Assembly: GCF_021272385.1 (NCBI RefSeq)
Contig: NZ_JAJSDZ010000009.1
Span: 496,001-560,000, forward strand
Reading direction: 5' to 3'
Length of the DNA stretch: 64,000 bases
DNA from: Vibrio salinus
GTDB taxonomy: Bacteria > Pseudomonadota > Gammaproteobacteria > Enterobacterales > Vibrionaceae
Shown: positions 45,719-55,600 of the stretch, piece by piece
Layout of the letters: each line of letters opens with the position of its first letter
Position numbering within the stretch: the stretch's first letter is position 1
The notes under the pieces: generated by a model
What the model was told of the DNA's origin: nothing
The model's input: the letters and a program-made list of their open reading frames with translations, nothing else
Databases searched by the model: none
Position numbers and translations under genes: made by a program

Positions 45719-48592
45719 ATGAACAACATAAGACAGTCCGGTATTCGGTTTCAGATCCTGGTCAGTTGCTCGATTGTTTTGGGTATGCTGGTTCTTGCTG
45801 CAGCTCTGATCTCTCACTCCTACAATAGTACCAGAGCCATCTTGATTGATCTGGCGAAAGAAAATGTTCATCAGATAGCGATGAAACTTGATAGCCAGGT
45901 TGAGAGACATACTGAACCAGTGATAACTTCGATCAAATTCTTATCTCAGGATAGCCTTGTTGCTAGCCAGTCTCATGAGTCCAGGATGAAAAAAATTGGT
46001 TTGCTGAAAATGATTCTGGATGAGAATACAGTGCTGGATTCGGTGTTCATCTGCTACAAGAATGGTGATTTTTTCCTTTTGCGAAAAATAAAGAATGACC
46101 AAACCCGTCACTTAGTTGGTGCGCCTAAGAAGTCTGAATATATGGTTCAGTCGGTAGAGAGAAACCGGCCAGGAAGGGGTAACTCTGCACAATGGATTTT
46201 TTTTGATAAGTTTTTTCAACGTTTATCTCAGATAAAACCTAAAGAGTTTCAGGCTGATGTAAGAGCCCGTGACTGGTTTGTTGGAGCAATGGCATCGGAT
46301 GCCCCTTTTATCGGGAGTCCTCATCTTTTTTATACAACCAAAGAAGTCGGCGTGACGTTATCAATGAGAGCATCGTCTCCGGGTACAGTTGTCGGAGTAG
46401 ATTCATCTATAGCGGAAATATCAGGTATGATGAAGTCTTTTGTGCCAGATGACCAAAGCCGCTTTGCTTTAGTGAATCAAAATTTACAGGTTATTGGTTT
46501 TCCTGAATTAAATAAGTTCGTTCATGAAACTGCTGATGGACATTTTCGCTTATCCAGAGTCAATGAACTCGGGATTCCTTTGTTCAGACAACTGGTCGAG
46601 AATAAGAAAACCAGTTCTATATTACAGCAGTACATGACCGAAGATGGCGTTTGGTTTGGACAGAGTATTAAAATTGGTCCCAGTGGAAAAGAACGCTGGA
46701 GTTTATTATACGGTATTCCTGAAAATGCGTTGCTTGAAAGAGCTCGGCGAATTTTTCGGGAACAATTACTCTGGTCTGGCTTGGTTATTATTGTTTTGTT
46801 GGCTATTGGCTGGCGTTTAGGCAAATTTATTACCAGGCCAATGTTGAGTTTATCAAAAATGATAGAAGGCATGAAAGCTTTCGAGTTTAAATCCGACCAG
46901 ACCGTTAAATATCCGATTCGTGAAGTGAATATTTTGTCTCAGTCATTAAGTGACATGTCGGCTGCGATCAAAAACTTTCAGTCAATATCCATGCTGCTTT
47001 CTCAGGAAAGTGATTTGGATAAGATGCTAAACGGGGTCGTCAGTCATTTGGTTAAAATCACCTCTTCAGAAATGGCTGTGATTTATCTTTATGATTCAGA
47101 GAAAGAGCAGCTTGTACAGGCGACAAAAAGTCCCCGTTGGGGGAAACCGGTTATTCCTTGTCCTAAAGCTCAGAAAAGTGACATTGTCGACATCTGCCAG
47201 AAAGAGTTTGCCGGTGATGAATCATTTGTCTGTGTTCCTTTGTCAGATCGTCAGATGAGTATTACCGGTGCATTAATTCTTAAAGCCAATACCAGTGATA
47301 CCGGTGATAGCAATGTTAACCAGGCTTTTCTGGAATTTGTTACCCGAATTTCCGGATCAGCGGCTACTGCGATTGAAACCAGAAAATTGGTTGAGGAACA
47401 AAAACAATTGATTGACGGTATTATTCGTTTGCTTGCTGACGCTATCGATGCCAAATCTCCCTATACCGGGGGGCATTGTGAACGGGTTCCGATGTTAGCT
47501 GAGATGTTAATAGACCATGCACAGGAAGAAATGAATGGTGTGTTTGCCGGGTTTATGATGGATGAAAACCAGCGGCGGGAATTTAAAATTGCGGCTTGGC
47601 TTCACGATTGTGGAAAGATTACAAGCCGGGAATATATTATTGATAAAGCAACAAAATTAGAGACGATTTATAATCGTATTCATGAAATACGGACCCGTTT
47701 CGAAGTTCTCTGGCGCGATAAAGAAATTGATTTCTGGAAGGGAATAGCAAACGGTGAATTACCAGATAAGCTTGAACGGACCCTGCGACAGGAACAGCAA
47801 ACGCTGCTTGATGATTTTGCATTAATTGCGAAGTTAAATATAGGAGGGGAAACCGTTCAGGATAGTGATATAGCGCGCCTGAAAGACATTAGCCGGACCT
47901 CCTGGCAACGGCATTTTAGTCGTCGGATTGGTTTGTCCCGTCATGAAGCGGATAAGTTAGCAATCGGTGAGGAAATTTTACCGGCAACAGAAAAGCTGAT
48001 TGATGACTTGCCTGAACATATTGTTCCCTGGGGTAATAAAAAACCACCGGTAGAAAAAGATAATCCAGAGAATATCTGGGGATTTGATATGTCTCTTCCA
48101 GACTATGAAATGAATTTGGGCGAAATTTATAATTTATCCATCGAAAGAGGCACTCTGACTAAAGAAGAGCGCTTTTTGATTAACGATCATATTGTGCAGA
48201 CAATAAGAATGTTAACACAGTTGCCGTTCCCGGAAGGGATGAAAAATGTGCCTGATATTGCTGGTAATCATCATGAAAGGGTTGATGGGCGAGGGTATCC
48301 CCGTCGTCTGACCGGAGAACAACTGACCATTCCGGAAAAAATCATGGCGTTAGCGGATGTTTTCGAAGCGTTAACCGCAAAAGACCGACCATATAAAAAT
48401 GCAAAAACGTTGTCGGAATCTCTGAAAATTTTAGCCGGGATGGTGAATGAGCAGCATATTGATAAAAACGTATTCCGTCTGTTTATTGAAAGAAAAGTAT
48501 TTCAGGATTACGCCGAAGGGTATTTGCTTGATAAACAAAAGGATGAGGTTGATGTCGATGAATTGTACCGGCTTGCCGGTATTGATGTTTAA
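45719..48592 (+). CDS. Membrane sensor with Cache-like, HAMP, GAF and HD-GYP domains (c-di-GMP phosphodiesterase)
   Basis: This is a 957-residue protein. It has membrane helices at about 11-33 and 350-367 around a periplasmic sensor domain of about 310 residues (double-Cache-like), then HAMP (about 368-420), GAF (about 430-555) and HD-GYP (about 575-925). Metal ligands and signature are intact: His629-Asp630 (LHDCGK), His824, His851-His852 (HHERVDGRGYP) and Asp880 (ALADVFEAL). So it should hydrolyse c-di-GMP. Between HDCGK and the next histidine is about 195 residues, far more than the usual 25-30. Start 45719 is supported by AGGG; an ATG at 45698 is less likely. Confidence 0.88.
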   Translation: MNNIRQSGIRFQILVSCSIVLGMLVLAAALISHSYNSTRAILIDLAKENVHQIAMKLDSQVERHTEPVITSIKFLSQDSLVASQSHESRMKKIGLLKMILDENTVLDSVFICYKNGDFFLLRKIKNDQTRHLVGAPKKSEYMVQSVERNRPGRGNSAQWIFFDKFFQRLSQIKPKEFQADVRARDWFVGAMASDAPFIGSPHLFYTTKEVGVTLSMRASSPGTVVGVDSSIAEISGMMKSFVPDDQSRFALVNQNLQVIGFPELNKFVHETADGHFRLSRVNELGIPLFRQLVENKKTSSILQQYMTEDGVWFGQSIKIGPSGKERWSLLYGIPENALLERARRIFREQLLWSGLVIIVLLAIGWRLGKFITRPMLSLSKMIEGMKAFEFKSDQTVKYPIREVNILSQSLSDMSAAIKNFQSISMLLSQESDLDKMLNGVVSHLVKITSSEMAVIYLYDSEKEQLVQATKSPRWGKPVIPCPKAQKSDIVDICQKEFAGDESFVCVPLSDRQMSITGALILKANTSDTGDSNVNQAFLEFVTRISGSAATAIETRKLVEEQKQLIDGIIRLLADAIDAKSPYTGGHCERVPMLAEMLIDHAQEEMNGVFAGFMMDENQRREFKIAAWLHDCGKITSREYIIDKATKLETIYNRIHEIRTRFEVLWRDKEIDFWKGIANGELPDKLERTLRQEQQTLLDDFALIAKLNIGGETVQDSDIARLKDISRTSWQRHFSRRIGLSRHEADKLAIGEEILPATEKLIDDLPEHIVPWGNKKPPVEKDNPENIWGFDMSLPDYEMNLGEIYNLSIERGTLTKEERFLINDHIVQTIRMLTQLPFPEGMKNVPDIAGNHHERVDGRGYPRRLTGEQLTIPEKIMALADVFEALTAKDRPYKNAKTLSESLKILAGMVNEQHIDKNVFRLFIERKVFQDYAEGYLLDKQKDEVDVDELYRLAGIDV

Positions 48593-48610
48593 TTCGGTGG
48601 TCATTCGGAT

Positions 48611-48639
48611 ACTCCGGTGGTAGTGATACTCACCGGAGT
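48611..48639. repeat. Intergenic hairpin between HD-GYP gene and adenine deaminase
   Basis: ACTCCGGTG (48611-48619) and CACCGGAGT (48631-48639) form a perfect 9 bp GC-rich stem between convergent genes. Neither side has a T-tract, so termination would be factor-assisted. It may instead protect 3' ends. Confidence 0.6.
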
Positions 48640-48669
48640 CGTTCAATAAAAGCTGAGCCTGAGTATTAA

Positions 48670-49677
48670 TCAGGCATAATTTGCAACAAAGTCCAGAACC
48701 TGCTTTGTCATCCGTTTTTTTTCTGTATCACTGATAAAGCTGGCTTCAATGGCGTTTAATGTGAACTGAGCCAGATCTTCTTTTGTGGTGGGCAGAGCTT
48801 CAGCGACTGCGACAAAGTTATCTGTCATATAACCGCCGAAGTAGGCCGGGTCATCAGAATTGATAGTGACACATAAACCTTGTTTTAACAGAGAAACGAC
48901 ATTGTGATCTTTCATTTCTTTAAAGACTTTCAGTTTTGTGTTTGATAATGGACAAACGGTAAGTGGCATTCTGTTTTCAATCAGGTTTTTGACCAGCTCC
49001 GGATCTTCCACGCAGCGCACACCATGATCAATACGTTGCACATGAAGCATATTGATGGCATCAATGATGTTTTGTGCAGGGCCTTCTTCTCCGGCATGGG
49101 CGACAGCTAAAAAGCCCTCCTGTTTTGCCATATCAAAGACCCGGGCAAATTTTTCCGGTGGATGCCCGTCTTCTGATGAGTCAAGTCCGACACCAATAAT
49201 GTCTTTTTTGTATGGCAAGGCCTGTTTCAGGGTTTCTATTGCCTGTTCTTCACTCAGGTGACGAAGGAAACACATGATTAACTGACTGGAGATGCCTAAT
49301 TCTTCCCTGGCCTTTGTCAATGCTTTAGTGATGCCCTTAATGATAGTTTCAAAGGCAATACCACGTCCTGTATGCGTTTGAGGGTCAAAGAATATTTCGG
49401 TATGTATGACATTATCTTTCTGACAGCGAAGCAGATATGCCCAGGTTAAATCAAAAAAATCTTCTTCAGTAATGAGGACGTTGGCACCCTGATAGTAGAT
49501 ATCAAGGAATGATTGTAAATTCGTAAACTGATAGGCGGCTTTCACTTCATCTGGTGAATTGAAAGGAATGTCTACATGGTTGCGTTTAGCGAGTTCAAAC
49601 ATCAGCTCAGGTTCAAGCGAACCTTCAATATGAAGGTGTAACTCTACCTTTGGTAGATCATTTATAAAACGTAACAT
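48670..49677 (-). CDS. Adenine deaminase (adenosine-deaminase superfamily, type 2)
   Basis: This 335-residue zinc amidohydrolase should convert adenine to hypoxanthine. The N-terminal metal motif is [16 protein letters not shown]. The HIEG form, together with [36 protein letters not shown] and [12 protein letters not shown], is that of bacterial adenine deaminases (as for P. aeruginosa PA0148, from memory) rather than adenosine deaminases, which have HLDG. AHAGEEG and the zinc-ligand [10 protein letters not shown] are intact. AGAGG about seven bases before the ATG fixes the start at 49677. Confidence 0.88.
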   Translation of the reverse strand: MLRFINDLPKVELHLHIEGSLEPELMFELAKRNHVDIPFNSPDEVKAAYQFTNLQSFLDIYYQGANVLITEEDFFDLTWAYLLRCQKDNVIHTEIFFDPQTHTGRGIAFETIIKGITKALTKAREELGISSQLIMCFLRHLSEEQAIETLKQALPYKKDIIGVGLDSSEDGHPPEKFARVFDMAKQEGFLAVAHAGEEGPAQNIIDAINMLHVQRIDHGVRCVEDPELVKNLIENRMPLTVCPLSNTKLKVFKEMKDHNVVSLLKQGLCVTINSDDPAYFGGYMTDNFVAVAEALPTTKEDLAQFTLNAIEASFISDTEKKRMTKQVLDFVANYA

Positions 49678-49833
49678 GTGTATGCCTCTAAAATGGAACA
49701 ATTAAAATATAGGTAAGAATTGGTTATCAATGCTCTTTCATTTAATGATTATGTGAGCAACCAGAGAAACCGATAGCCTGATCTGGTGATTTGTGTTGAT
49801 GATTAACGGATAAACGCTAATGATAAAAATAAT

Positions 49834-49862
49834 TAAAGGCCGGTGCAAATGCACCAGCCTTT
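49834..49862 (-). terminator. Terminator after dapD
   Basis: AAAGGCCGGTGC / GCACCAGCCTTT with an AAAT loop (one mismatch in the stem) is followed on the minus strand by an A/T-rich TTTAATTATTTTT tail. Confidence 0.75.
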
Positions 49863-49886
49863 CAGGGAAATTCGTTTCCGTTTTAA

Positions 49887-50918
49887 TCAGTTGTTAGAGT
49901 GTAACTGATCATTTAACTCGATGGCCGATTTATTGGCCAGACATTCAACCTGACCGGTTGAAGAGTTACGGCGGAATAACAGATCCGGAACACCGGCAAG
50001 ATCTCGGGCTTTGATTATTTCGACTTCATTTCCATCTTTGTCCAGCATGCGGACTTTGGTTCCGGCTGTTACGTACAGGCCAGACTCGATAGTACAACGA
50101 TCACCAAGAGGGAAACCCAGACCTGCATTGGCGCCAAGCAGAGAGTTCTCACCAATCGAGACCACGACTTTACCGCCACCTGACAGGGTTCCCATGATGG
50201 AAGCACCGCCACCGATATCCGAACCGTTTCCAACCATAACACCTGCTGAAATACGTCCTTCAACCATACTGACGCCAGTGGTTCCGGCATTAAAATTAAT
50301 GAAGCCTTCATGCATTACTGTTGTGCCTTCACCAACGTGAGCCCCCAGACGTACACGAGATGTATCTGCAATACGTACGCCTGTCGGAACAATGTAATCC
50401 ACCATTTTAGGGAATTTATCAACACAGTCGACAGTTAGAGTACGGCCGGCCAGACGTGCTTCTGTTTGTCTGTCTGCCAATTCCGGTAAATCGATTGGGC
50501 CTTCGTTAGTCCAGGCAATGTTGTGTAGCAGGCCAAAAATACCATCCAGTACGATACCGTGAGGCTGAGCCATGCGATGAGAAATCAGCTGAAGTTTCAG
50601 AAATCCTTCCGCTACTGACTGAGGTTTTTCATCCGTTGCCAGAATAACAAGCACAAGAGGCTGAGTTGACTCTGACGCTTTAGCAGAAAAGGCTGCACTT
50701 TCCGGTTGATCATTGGCTGAGAATACGTCGCTAAGCGCTTTCGCCTGCCCGGCTGAGATTTCAACAGACTGGTTACCTTCAGCATAACCGGTTATTCCCG
50801 CCAGGGATTTTATCAGCGCATCCGATGGGGTCATAACCGGTGTTGGGAAATAAGCTTCGATGATTTTACCGTTCGTATTTTTGGTTGCAATGCCGAGAGC
50901 CAGAGCAAAATGAGCCAT
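49887..50918 (-). CDS. dapD: Tetrahydrodipicolinate N-succinyltransferase (long form)
   Basis: DapD acts in the succinylase route to lysine and diaminopimelate. The 343-residue protein is the longer form found in Vibrio and Pseudomonas rather than the 274-residue E. coli type. A left-handed beta-helix of hexapeptide repeats spans roughly residues 195-300 (RVRLGAHVGEGTTVMHEG, GSDIGGGASIMGTLS, NSLLGANAGLGFPLGD). GGAG nine bases before the ATG fixes the start at 50918 (MAHFALALGIATKN), dropping the upstream open frame. Confidence 0.94.
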   Translation of the reverse strand: MAHFALALGIATKNTNGKIIEAYFPTPVMTPSDALIKSLAGITGYAEGNQSVEISAGQAKALSDVFSANDQPESAAFSAKASESTQPLVLVILATDEKPQSVAEGFLKLQLISHRMAQPHGIVLDGIFGLLHNIAWTNEGPIDLPELADRQTEARLAGRTLTVDCVDKFPKMVDYIVPTGVRIADTSRVRLGAHVGEGTTVMHEGFINFNAGTTGVSMVEGRISAGVMVGNGSDIGGGASIMGTLSGGGKVVVSIGENSLLGANAGLGFPLGDRCTIESGLYVTAGTKVRMLDKDGNEVEIIKARDLAGVPDLLFRRNSSTGQVECLANKSAIELNDQLHSNN

Positions 50919-51082
50919 AATTTCATTCTCCGTATGTTGGGTAGCGTCTGTGGATGAAGAAGCGTCTTTCATTCACCCGCTTTATTCGTTTTTGTTTGTT
51001 GGGTTCATCTTAAAGATAGTTAGAAATATATAAAAGACTTGCACAGGAGAAAGTCTGTAAACCGATATTTATTGTCTTTTTA

Positions 51083-51113
51083 GGGATATCTCTCTTTATA
51101 AAGAAAGATATCC
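51083..51113. repeat. Inverted repeat between dapD and yebG
   Basis: GGATATCT and AGATATCC, extended by CTTT/AAAG, form an almost perfect hairpin in the 230 bp between yebG and dapD. There is no T-tract on either strand, so it is a possible but unproven terminator for yebG. I see nothing else in this gap. Confidence 0.5.
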
Positions 51114-51150
51114 TGAGATTTGATGTATAAGAAAGGAGCTAAGTGAAAGA

Positions 51151-51456
51151 TCAGGCGGCATTATCTTCTGTGTTATCTGGAACGGCTTTCTCTTCTTTGA
51201 CCGCTTTGGGTTTTTTAGGAGAAGGGCGGCGTTTGGCTCCAAGAGCAAATAAGACCTCTTCTTTGTTCTGGGCCAGATACAGGGCAAGCTCTTCCTGTTT
51301 TGCTTCATCATCGACTAATTCACTTTTACCTAACAGTGTAAAAAGCTCGTCTGCCATATCCAACATTTTATCGTAGGCATCTGCTTCTGCTTTTGAGGTA
51401 AAAGTCATTTTTTCTTCTCCATTACGCTCGACCACGTACTTGACGATTACAGCCAT
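51151..51456 (-). CDS. yebG: YebG-family SOS protein
   Basis: This 101-residue protein matches YebG: start MAVIVKYVVERNGEEKMTFT, then SKAEADAYDKMLDMAD. The family is small, induced by DNA damage in E. coli and of unknown biochemical role. The C-terminal 35 residues are lysine- and proline-rich and end acidic. A LexA-type box (51489-51504) lies 33-48 bases before the ATG, supporting SOS control. Confidence 0.92.
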   Translation of the reverse strand: MAVIVKYVVERNGEEKMTFTSKAEADAYDKMLDMADELFTLLGKSELVDDEAKQEELALYLAQNKEEVLFALGAKRRPSPKKPKAVKEEKAVPDNTEDNAA

Positions 51457-51488
51457 GGTTATTCCTCTACAATTTTTATCTGAGTTAA

Positions 51489-51504
51489 CTGGGTTTTTAT
51501 ACAG
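51489..51504 (-). promoter_or_regulatory. LexA (SOS) box upstream of yebG
   Basis: CTGGGTTTTTATACAG fits the CTG-N10-CAG LexA pattern, with an AT-rich centre, and lies just upstream of yebG as in E. coli. Confidence 0.75.
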
Positions 51505-51571
51505 TCTTTTGGCTCATGAGTCCAGAAAACGACACCGAACCGTGACGATTGTTGATGTAAGTGGACAGGTT

Positions 51572-52477
51572 TTACTCTTTTTTACCTTGCTGATCCCATT
51601 CAAAACAAAACTGTATAAATCGTTTCATCAGCGGACTTTGGTACTTTTCTTTATGTACCAGAAGCCAGAACCGACGTTTCATATCAAGCGGGATATTGAG
51701 TGTTTTCACCCGACCGTCATTTATTGCTGAGTGCGCTGCCAGTTTGGATAAACAGGCGTAGCCAATGCCGGCTGACACACTGTTTATCAGAGATTCTGTT
51801 GTGTTGAGCTGAAAAGCTTCATGCCAGTGTTCTATTCTCGGAGCGACGGCCCGGAGAAAGAATTCTCTTGAACCGGACCCGGCTTCTCTTAGTAACCACT
51901 CGCTGTTTTCAAGGCTGGACAAAGAGACCACGTCTTCATTGGCCAGTGGATCACTGGCAGAGCAGATTACGCACATTTCATCCTGACTGAACTGGGTTGA
52001 AATAATGTCCGGATGAAGTGTTTTCCCTTCAATCAGTGCAATGTCCAGTTCGTAATCAATCAGTCTCTGGCATATGAGGGCTGAATTAGAAATAAACAGG
52101 GTTTGTGACGTGTGTTTGAGTTCTTTTCTGAAACGGCTCAGAAGGTGAGGGGCGACCTGATTGCCTATTGTGTCGCTGGCTCCGACTTTAAGGAGGCCGG
52201 TAAGCTGACTTTCGTCATCGAACAAGTGACTGATGGTATTGGCTCTGTTCAGAAGTTCATCGGCGAGAGGTAACAGTTTTTTCCCTTCCTGATTGAGAAT
52301 CAGACGGTGGTTCACCCGGTCAAACAACGCATGTCCAATTTGCTTCTCCAGTTCTGACAGAGCCATACTGACAGCGGCTTTGGACAGAAATAATGCTTCA
52401 GATGCCTCTGTTAATGTACTGTGTTGAGTGATGGCCTGAAAGACCCGTAACTGCTTTAAAGAGACATTTGTACCCAT
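51572..52477 (-). CDS. LysR-family transcriptional regulator (YeiE-like)
   Basis: This is a protein of about 301 residues with an N-terminal LysR helix-turn-helix (SLKQLRVFQAITQHSTLTEASEALFLSKAAVS) and a two-lobed effector domain (about 90-295) with LLREAGSGSREFFLRAV. The pattern, including SALTDLEGQ-like ALSELEKQIG and the RERGSGTRE-like stretch, resembles YeiE. Target and ligand are unknown. ATG 52477 is chosen because GGTGAT precedes it; ATG 52489 is possible. It is divergent from recC across about 165 bp. Confidence 0.87.
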   Translation of the reverse strand: MGTNVSLKQLRVFQAITQHSTLTEASEALFLSKAAVSMALSELEKQIGHALFDRVNHRLILNQEGKKLLPLADELLNRANTISHLFDDESQLTGLLKVGASDTIGNQVAPHLLSRFRKELKHTSQTLFISNSALICQRLIDYELDIALIEGKTLHPDIISTQFSQDEMCVICSASDPLANEDVVSLSSLENSEWLLREAGSGSREFFLRAVAPRIEHWHEAFQLNTTESLINSVSAGIGYACLSKLAAHSAINDGRVKTLNIPLDMKRRFWLLVHKEKYQSPLMKRFIQFCFEWDQQGKKE

Positions 52478-52643
52478 AGTGATCACCATTATAAACGCAT
52501 ACAACGTATCTTATTGAAACTGAATGAATCTGCAAACAGGAAAATATGAAATGAGGCTTTTCAGGTAAATCGCCAGGATTATTCTAGGGTTGGTTCTTTT
52601 CACTATGCTAATCTAGACGTCATGACTCTTTTGGCTTTGGTGT

Positions 52644-55600
52644 TTGAATTTGTTTACCGTTTACCACTCTAATAAACTTGAAACGTTAAAAATATTACTG
52701 GTTCATTTGATTCAGAGTGACCCGTACAAGAACCCATTTGAGTCAGAACGGATATTGGTGCAGAGTCCGGGAATGTCTCAGTGGCTGAAAATGGCTCTGG
52801 CAGACGAATTGGGGATTGCGGCCAATATAGAGTTTCCCCTTCCGGCAACGTTTATCTGGGATATTTTTACTGAACTGCTTGATGATGTCCCGGCGCATAG
52901 CGCGTTCAATAAAGAGTCCATGGTCTGGAAACTGGTTCAGTTATTACCAAAGCTAAAAGAACGGACAGAATTTTCACCGGTTAAACAGTATTTGGATCGA
53001 GACAGTTCTGAGCTGAATCTGTACCAGCTGGCTGAAAAAATTTCAGATATATTTGATAGTTATCTTGTTTACCGGCCTGAGTGGATAGACGCCTGGGAGC
53101 GTGGTGAAAACATCGGAGAAAATAAAGATATTCATCCATGGCAGCCGGTGTTGTGGCGTGAGTTATACCGTTATACGCTGGAGCTTGGCCAGTCTCACTA
53201 TCATCGGGCAAATCTTTATCAGACATTGATTGAGCAATTACAATCTCAGGATCTGAGTCAGAGCTCATTACCTAAGCGTTTGTTTATTTTTGGTATAACG
53301 GCCTTACCGCCACGTTATATCGATGCGCTACGTGCTTTGGGGGAACATATTGATGTACATCTTATGTTTACGAATCCTTGTCAGTATTACTGGGGAGATT
53401 TGCGGGACCGGAAAACGTTAGCCTGGATTGCTCAGCAGCAGAGATTACGATGGATTAAGAACTGTGACTCCGTTACGCGGGGCGAACCGGTTTCTATTCT
53501 GAAAGGTGGGATAGAGGATAATGAGGAAGATTCCCTGCATCTGAAAAGTGCTGTTGGAAATGATTTATTGGCATCGATGGGAAAGCTTGGGCGGGATAAT
53601 TTGCTGTTACTTTCTCAGACAGAAAGTGAAGAACATGAATTATTTATCGATATTGACCGGGTTAATTTACTGACGAATATTCAGGCTGACCTGTTAAATT
53701 TAGAAGAACATCAGAGTGACGATATTCTGCTTTCTAGTCATCATAAACCTGCAATGGATGTTGATGACCGATCGTTGTCTTTTCATGCCTGTCACAGTCC
53801 AATGCGGGAGATAGAAGTTTTACACGATCATTTATTGTCTCTTTTTGACGAGGATCCTGACTTAACGCCCAAAGACATCATTGTGATGGTCGCTGATATT
53901 AATGATTACAGTCCGGCTATTCAGGCGGTATTTGGTAATGCGCCGGGTGAACGTTTTATTCCTTTTTCCATTTCTGACCGTACCGCGGATCAGGAGTCGC
54001 CGGTTCTGAATGCCTTTTTGCATATTCTTAATTTACCCCGTTCACGTTGTCTTGCCTCGGAATTTCTGGAATTGCTTGAGATTCCTGCTGTTTCCAGACG
54101 GTTTGATATCAGTGATGAAGAGTTTATTCAGGCAAAACGCTGGATTGAAGAGTCCGGAATTCGTTGGGGATTAAACCAACATACGGCAAAAGAATTTGAT
54201 TTACCTGAAACGTACCAGAATACCTGGGAGTTCGGTATTGCCCGGATGCTTACCGGTTACGCGATGGGGGATGAGGTCGATTGGATTGAAGTAAAAGGTG
54301 AATGCATTGCGCCTTATAGTGAAGTTCAGGGATTAAAGGCGGAACTGGCTGGTAAGCTCGCATTTTATATTGAAACCATTCGTCGTTACCGGGATAGGTT
54401 GAATATTGCCCACTCTATCGATGTCTGGCGGGATATTATGGATAACCTGTTAAACGATTTTTTTGCAGTCGATCTGGAGGAAGAAGTCGCATTCTATTCC
54501 ATTCGTGAGTTGTTCGGTCAGCTTAAGGAACAAATTAGCGAATCGCATTACGCGCAGCCGATGACCTTTGATTTATTGGTTTACTATTTAACGCAAAAAT
54601 TGTCCGGGACTCGTGTCAGTCAGCGTTTTCTGGCCGGGCAGGTGAACTTTTGCACTCTGATGCCTATGCGCTCCATTCCCTTTAAAGTCGTCTGCCTGCT
54701 GGGTATGAATGATGGCGTTTATCCGAGAAGTATTCCGGCAGAGGGATTCGATCTGATGGCGTTATCTCCCAGACCCGGAGACCGTTCCCGCCGGGATGAT
54801 GACCGTTATCTGTTCCTGGAAGCGTTAATTTCTGCCCAGAGTTCTCTTTATATCAGTTATGTCGGACAGTCTGTCAGAGATAATACGCCCCTTTCACCGT
54901 CTGTATTGGTAACAGAATTACAGGAATACTGTTACCAGAATTACTGTCTGCATGGTGATGAAGATTTGGATGTTGATGCATCAGGACAGCGTCTTCTTCA
55001 TCATCTGACGTTTCATCATTCAATGGTTCCTTATGGTCATGACGCTTTTTCAGGTGAAAAGCCGAGTTATGCCGCGGAATGGTTAACATCAGCAAAAAGA
55101 AAAACGTATAACGAAAGTGAACCGGAGCAGGATCTGGTGGATTACTGGCTGGATAAGACATTTCCGTTTGATCTGGAACTGACGGATTTTCAACGGTTCT
55201 GGTCTTTACCGGTTCGTTATTTTTTTAATGTTCGTCTGGGTGTCTATTTTGATGAGCCAGTGTCTGAGCAAAAAGATGAAGAGCCGTTTATTCTGAATCA
55301 TCTGGAAAATTATTACCTGATGGATGCTCTCATACCACTGATGCTGCAAACGGAGACAGAAGCAGGAAAAGGATTTGAACATCTTCGTAAAAAATTATCT
55401 GCGCAGGGGAAGTTACCTGTCGGTGCATTTGGTGATTTAGACTTCCATCAGCAGGTGGTCAGGGTAACGCCTTTGGTCGAGGGAATTCGTGAAGTATGCG
55501 GAGGAAAACTGCCGGATCAGGAAATTGAACTGGAGTTTAAAGTGCCGGATACCGATCGTGGTATTCATTTGAATGGTTGGATTAGTGAGTGTTACCAGTC

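Noticed and set aside
51440..51730. Open frame of 96 codons on the plus strand
   Set aside because: It overlaps the ends of yebG and the LysR gene and contains the LexA box. No coding character.
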